Shown piece after piece: positions 14,212-15,783 of a stretch of DNA of 15,783 nucleotides (positions within the stretch are counted from its first letter, which is position 1; each line of letters begins with the position of its first letter). Source of the stretch: Prevotella sp. (GTDB lineage Bacteria > Bacteroidota > Bacteroidia > Bacteroidales > Bacteroidaceae); contig JAFRMM010000180.1 of the NCBI GenBank assembly GCA_017430675.1, positions 1 through 15,783 on the forward strand. Direction: 5' to 3'. The notes beneath the pieces were generated by a model. It was not told the DNA's origin and searched no databases. It worked only from the letters and a program-made list of their open reading frames with translations. The translations under genes were made by a program, and so were the position numbers.

Positions 14212-15783
14212 ATGGAAGAAGTCAGCAAAATACCACAGGAGTGGAATAAATTCTACCTGAAGGATGTGTCGTTCATCAACATCATGACGCGACGCATCTT
14301 CAACGTGCTCATCGTCGCCAACCCCTACGACGCCTTCATGCTCGAGGACGACGGCCGCATCGATGAGAAGATCTTCGACGAGTATATGGAACTGGGTATG
14401 CGCTACCCACCCACCTTCACACAGGTATCAACGACGGAGGAGGCCAACGAGGTGCTCCACACTACGGACATCGACCTTGTGATCTGTATGCCAGGTAATG
14501 CCGACAACGACGCGTTCACCGTGGCCCGTGAGATCAAGGCCGAGCACCCCAATATCCCCTGTGTGGTGCTGACACCTTTCTCCCACGGTATCACCAAGCG
14601 TATCCAGGACGAGGACATGTCGGTGTTCGACTACGTGTTCTGCTGGCTTGGCAACACCAACCTCATCATGTCGATCATCAAACTGCTGGAGGACAAGATG
14701 AACATCGACCACGACATCCGTGAGGCGGGTGTGCAGATGATCCTGCTCGTGGAGGACAATATCCGCTTCTACTCCAGTGTGCTGCCCAACCTCTATAACT
14801 ATATCCTCGCGCAGTCGAAGCGCTTCTCCACGGAGGCACTCAACCCCCACGCCGCCGCCCAGAGAAAGCGCGGCCGTCCGAAGGTGGTGCTCGCCACCAA
14901 CTACGATGAGGCGATGGCCATCTACGAGAAATATCACGACAACACCTTAGGTGTGATCTCCGACACCCGCTTCCCCATGAAGATCGTGCCAGGACGACTC
15001 TCGCATGTCGAGGAGGGCGACCCCGAGGCAGGACTGAAACTGCTCCGTGAGATCCGCCGCCGCGACGAGTACGTGCCCCTGATCCTCGAGTCGAAGGAGA
15101 CCCTCAACGCCGCTAAGGCCAAGGCCGAGGGCTTCCACTTCATCGACAAGAACTCCACGAAGATGAACGTCGATCTCCACCATCTGATGGAGGAGCACAT
15201 GGGCTTCGGTGACTTCATCTTCCGCGATCCGAAAACGAAGGAAGAAGTGGCCCGCGTGTCGTCGCTGAAGGAGTTGCAGGACAATATCTTCAAGATCCCC
15301 AACGACTCGATGCTCTACCACGTGTCGCGCAACCACATGAGCCGCTGGCTCTGTGCCCGTGCCATCTTCCCCGTGTCGGCCTTCCTGAAACACGTCACGT
15401 GGCATAAACTGCAGGATGTCGATGCCCACCGTCAGATCATCTTCGACGCCATCGTACAGTACCGCCGCATGAAGAACATCGGTGTGGTGGCTGTGTTCGA
15501 CCGCCTGAAGTTCGATGCCTACAGCCACTTCGCCCGTATCGGTGAGGGCTCGCTGGGCGGCAAGGGCCGCGGTCTGGCCTTCCTCGACAACATCATCAAG
15601 CGCCATCCCGAACTCAACCAGTACGAGAACGCCCAGGTCACCATCCCCAAGACCGTGGTGCTCTGTACCGACTTCTTCTACGAGTTCATTGAGAAGAACA
15701 ACCTCTACCCCATCGCCCTCTCGGACGCCAGCGACGAGGAGATCCTGCAGCACTTCATGCGCGCCCATTTGCCCGACTCGCTG
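14212..15783 (+). CDS. Receiver-domain protein fused to PEP/pyruvate-binding (PEP-synthase-like) domain, partial at 3' end
   Basis: Open from the ATG at 14212 to the right edge (524 codons); the C-terminus is outside. Residues about 29-165 form a degenerate receiver-like domain that lacks the acidic pair and acceptor Asp (NVLIVANPYD, DLVICMPG). Residues about 175-325 form a receiver that looks complete: Glu181-Asp182 in LLVEDN, acceptor Asp251 in GVISDTRF, Ser294 in LILESKE and Lys313 in HFIDKNS. A linker region (330-440) precedes the start of a PEP/pyruvate-binding domain, with the glycine-rich IGEGSLGGKGRGLAFL at 443-458. From memory, Bacteroidales genomes carry proteins of about 1000 residues with this order, annotated as PEP synthase or PEP/pyruvate-binding protein. 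The role is unknown; phosphorylation-controlled phosphotransfer is inference. The ATG was chosen because residues 11-30 (KFYLKDVSF) look conserved. No Shine-Dalgarno is seen. It is divergent from GH43. Confidence 0.85.
   Translation, partial: MEEVSKIPQEWNKFYLKDVSFINIMTRRIFNVLIVANPYDAFMLEDDGRIDEKIFDEYMELGMRYPPTFTQVSTTEEANEVLHTTDIDLVICMPGNADNDAFTVAREIKAEHPNIPCVVLTPFSHGITKRIQDEDMSVFDYVFCWLGNTNLIMSIIKLLEDKMNIDHDIREAGVQMILLVEDNIRFYSSVLPNLYNYILAQSKRFSTEALNPHAAAQRKRGRPKVVLATNYDEAMAIYEKYHDNTLGVISDTRFPMKIVPGRLSHVEEGDPEAGLKLLREIRRRDEYVPLILESKETLNAAKAKAEGFHFIDKNSTKMNVDLHHLMEEHMGFGDFIFRDPKTKEEVARVSSLKELQDNIFKIPNDSMLYHVSRNHMSRWLCARAIFPVSAFLKHVTWHKLQDVDAHRQIIFDAIVQYRRMKNIGVVAVFDRLKFDAYSHFARIGEGSLGGKGRGLAFLDNIIKRHPELNQYENAQVTIPKTVVLCTDFFYEFIEKNNLYPIALSDASDEEILQHFMRAHLPDSL

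Noticed and set aside
14947..15768. Minus-strand open frames under the receiver/PEP-synthase-like gene
   Set aside because: They are low-complexity His/Val/Glu-rich shadows of a plus-strand gene whose motifs are clear.

Overview
The window looks like chromosomal DNA of a Bacteroidales bacterium, most likely Prevotella-like, with fairly GC-rich genes and AT-rich spacers. The reasons are a susC/susD pair, SPase II lipoproteins beginning MKK/MKN, promoters of the Bacteroidetes type (TAnnTTTG near -7, in three cases extended to TAnCTTTGCAC), A-rich leaders instead of strong Shine-Dalgarno sites, and a conserved-looking receiver/PEP-synthase-like fusion protein. The genus is inference; no rRNA or marker gene is present.

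Layout. Positions 1-750 (minus) hold a REP-associated tyrosine (Y1/HUH) transposase that runs off the left edge, with its own promoter and REP-like palindromes upstream. Positions 961-11610 (minus) form one five-gene polysaccharide utilisation operon, read right to left: susC, susD, a surface glycan-binding lipoprotein with tandem CBM-like modules, a GH16 endo-beta-glucanase lipoprotein with a BACON domain, and a periplasmic GH3 beta-glucosidase. Gaps are 42, 33, 0 and 3 nt. A promoter precedes susC and a hairpin terminator follows GH3. Positions 11837-14125 (minus) hold a second probable transcription unit, a GH43 family protein followed by an AqpZ-like aquaporin, closed by a terminator at 11774-11808. 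From 14212 to the right edge (plus) lies the first 524 codons of a large protein with two receiver-like domains followed by the start of a PEP/pyruvate-binding domain. It is divergent from GH43 and shares its promoter region.

How the genes work together. GH16 with the EIDIME signature and GH3 suggest a beta-1,3-glucan (laminarin-like) or mixed-linkage beta-glucan target. The binding lipoprotein and GH16 would capture and cut glucan at the cell surface, SusCD would import oligosaccharides, and GH3 would release glucose in the periplasm. No PUL regulator (hybrid two-component system, SusR-like or ECF sigma/anti-sigma) is visible, so control must come from outside the window.

The most notable points are: a structured, palindrome-rich stretch read in frame inside GH3; a GH43 protein with Ala where the catalytic-base Asp is expected; a recent tandem duplication in the glycan-binding protein; a receiver/PEP-synthase-like fusion with almost no 5' leader; and REP-like sequence beside the transposase. 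Both edge genes are partial.
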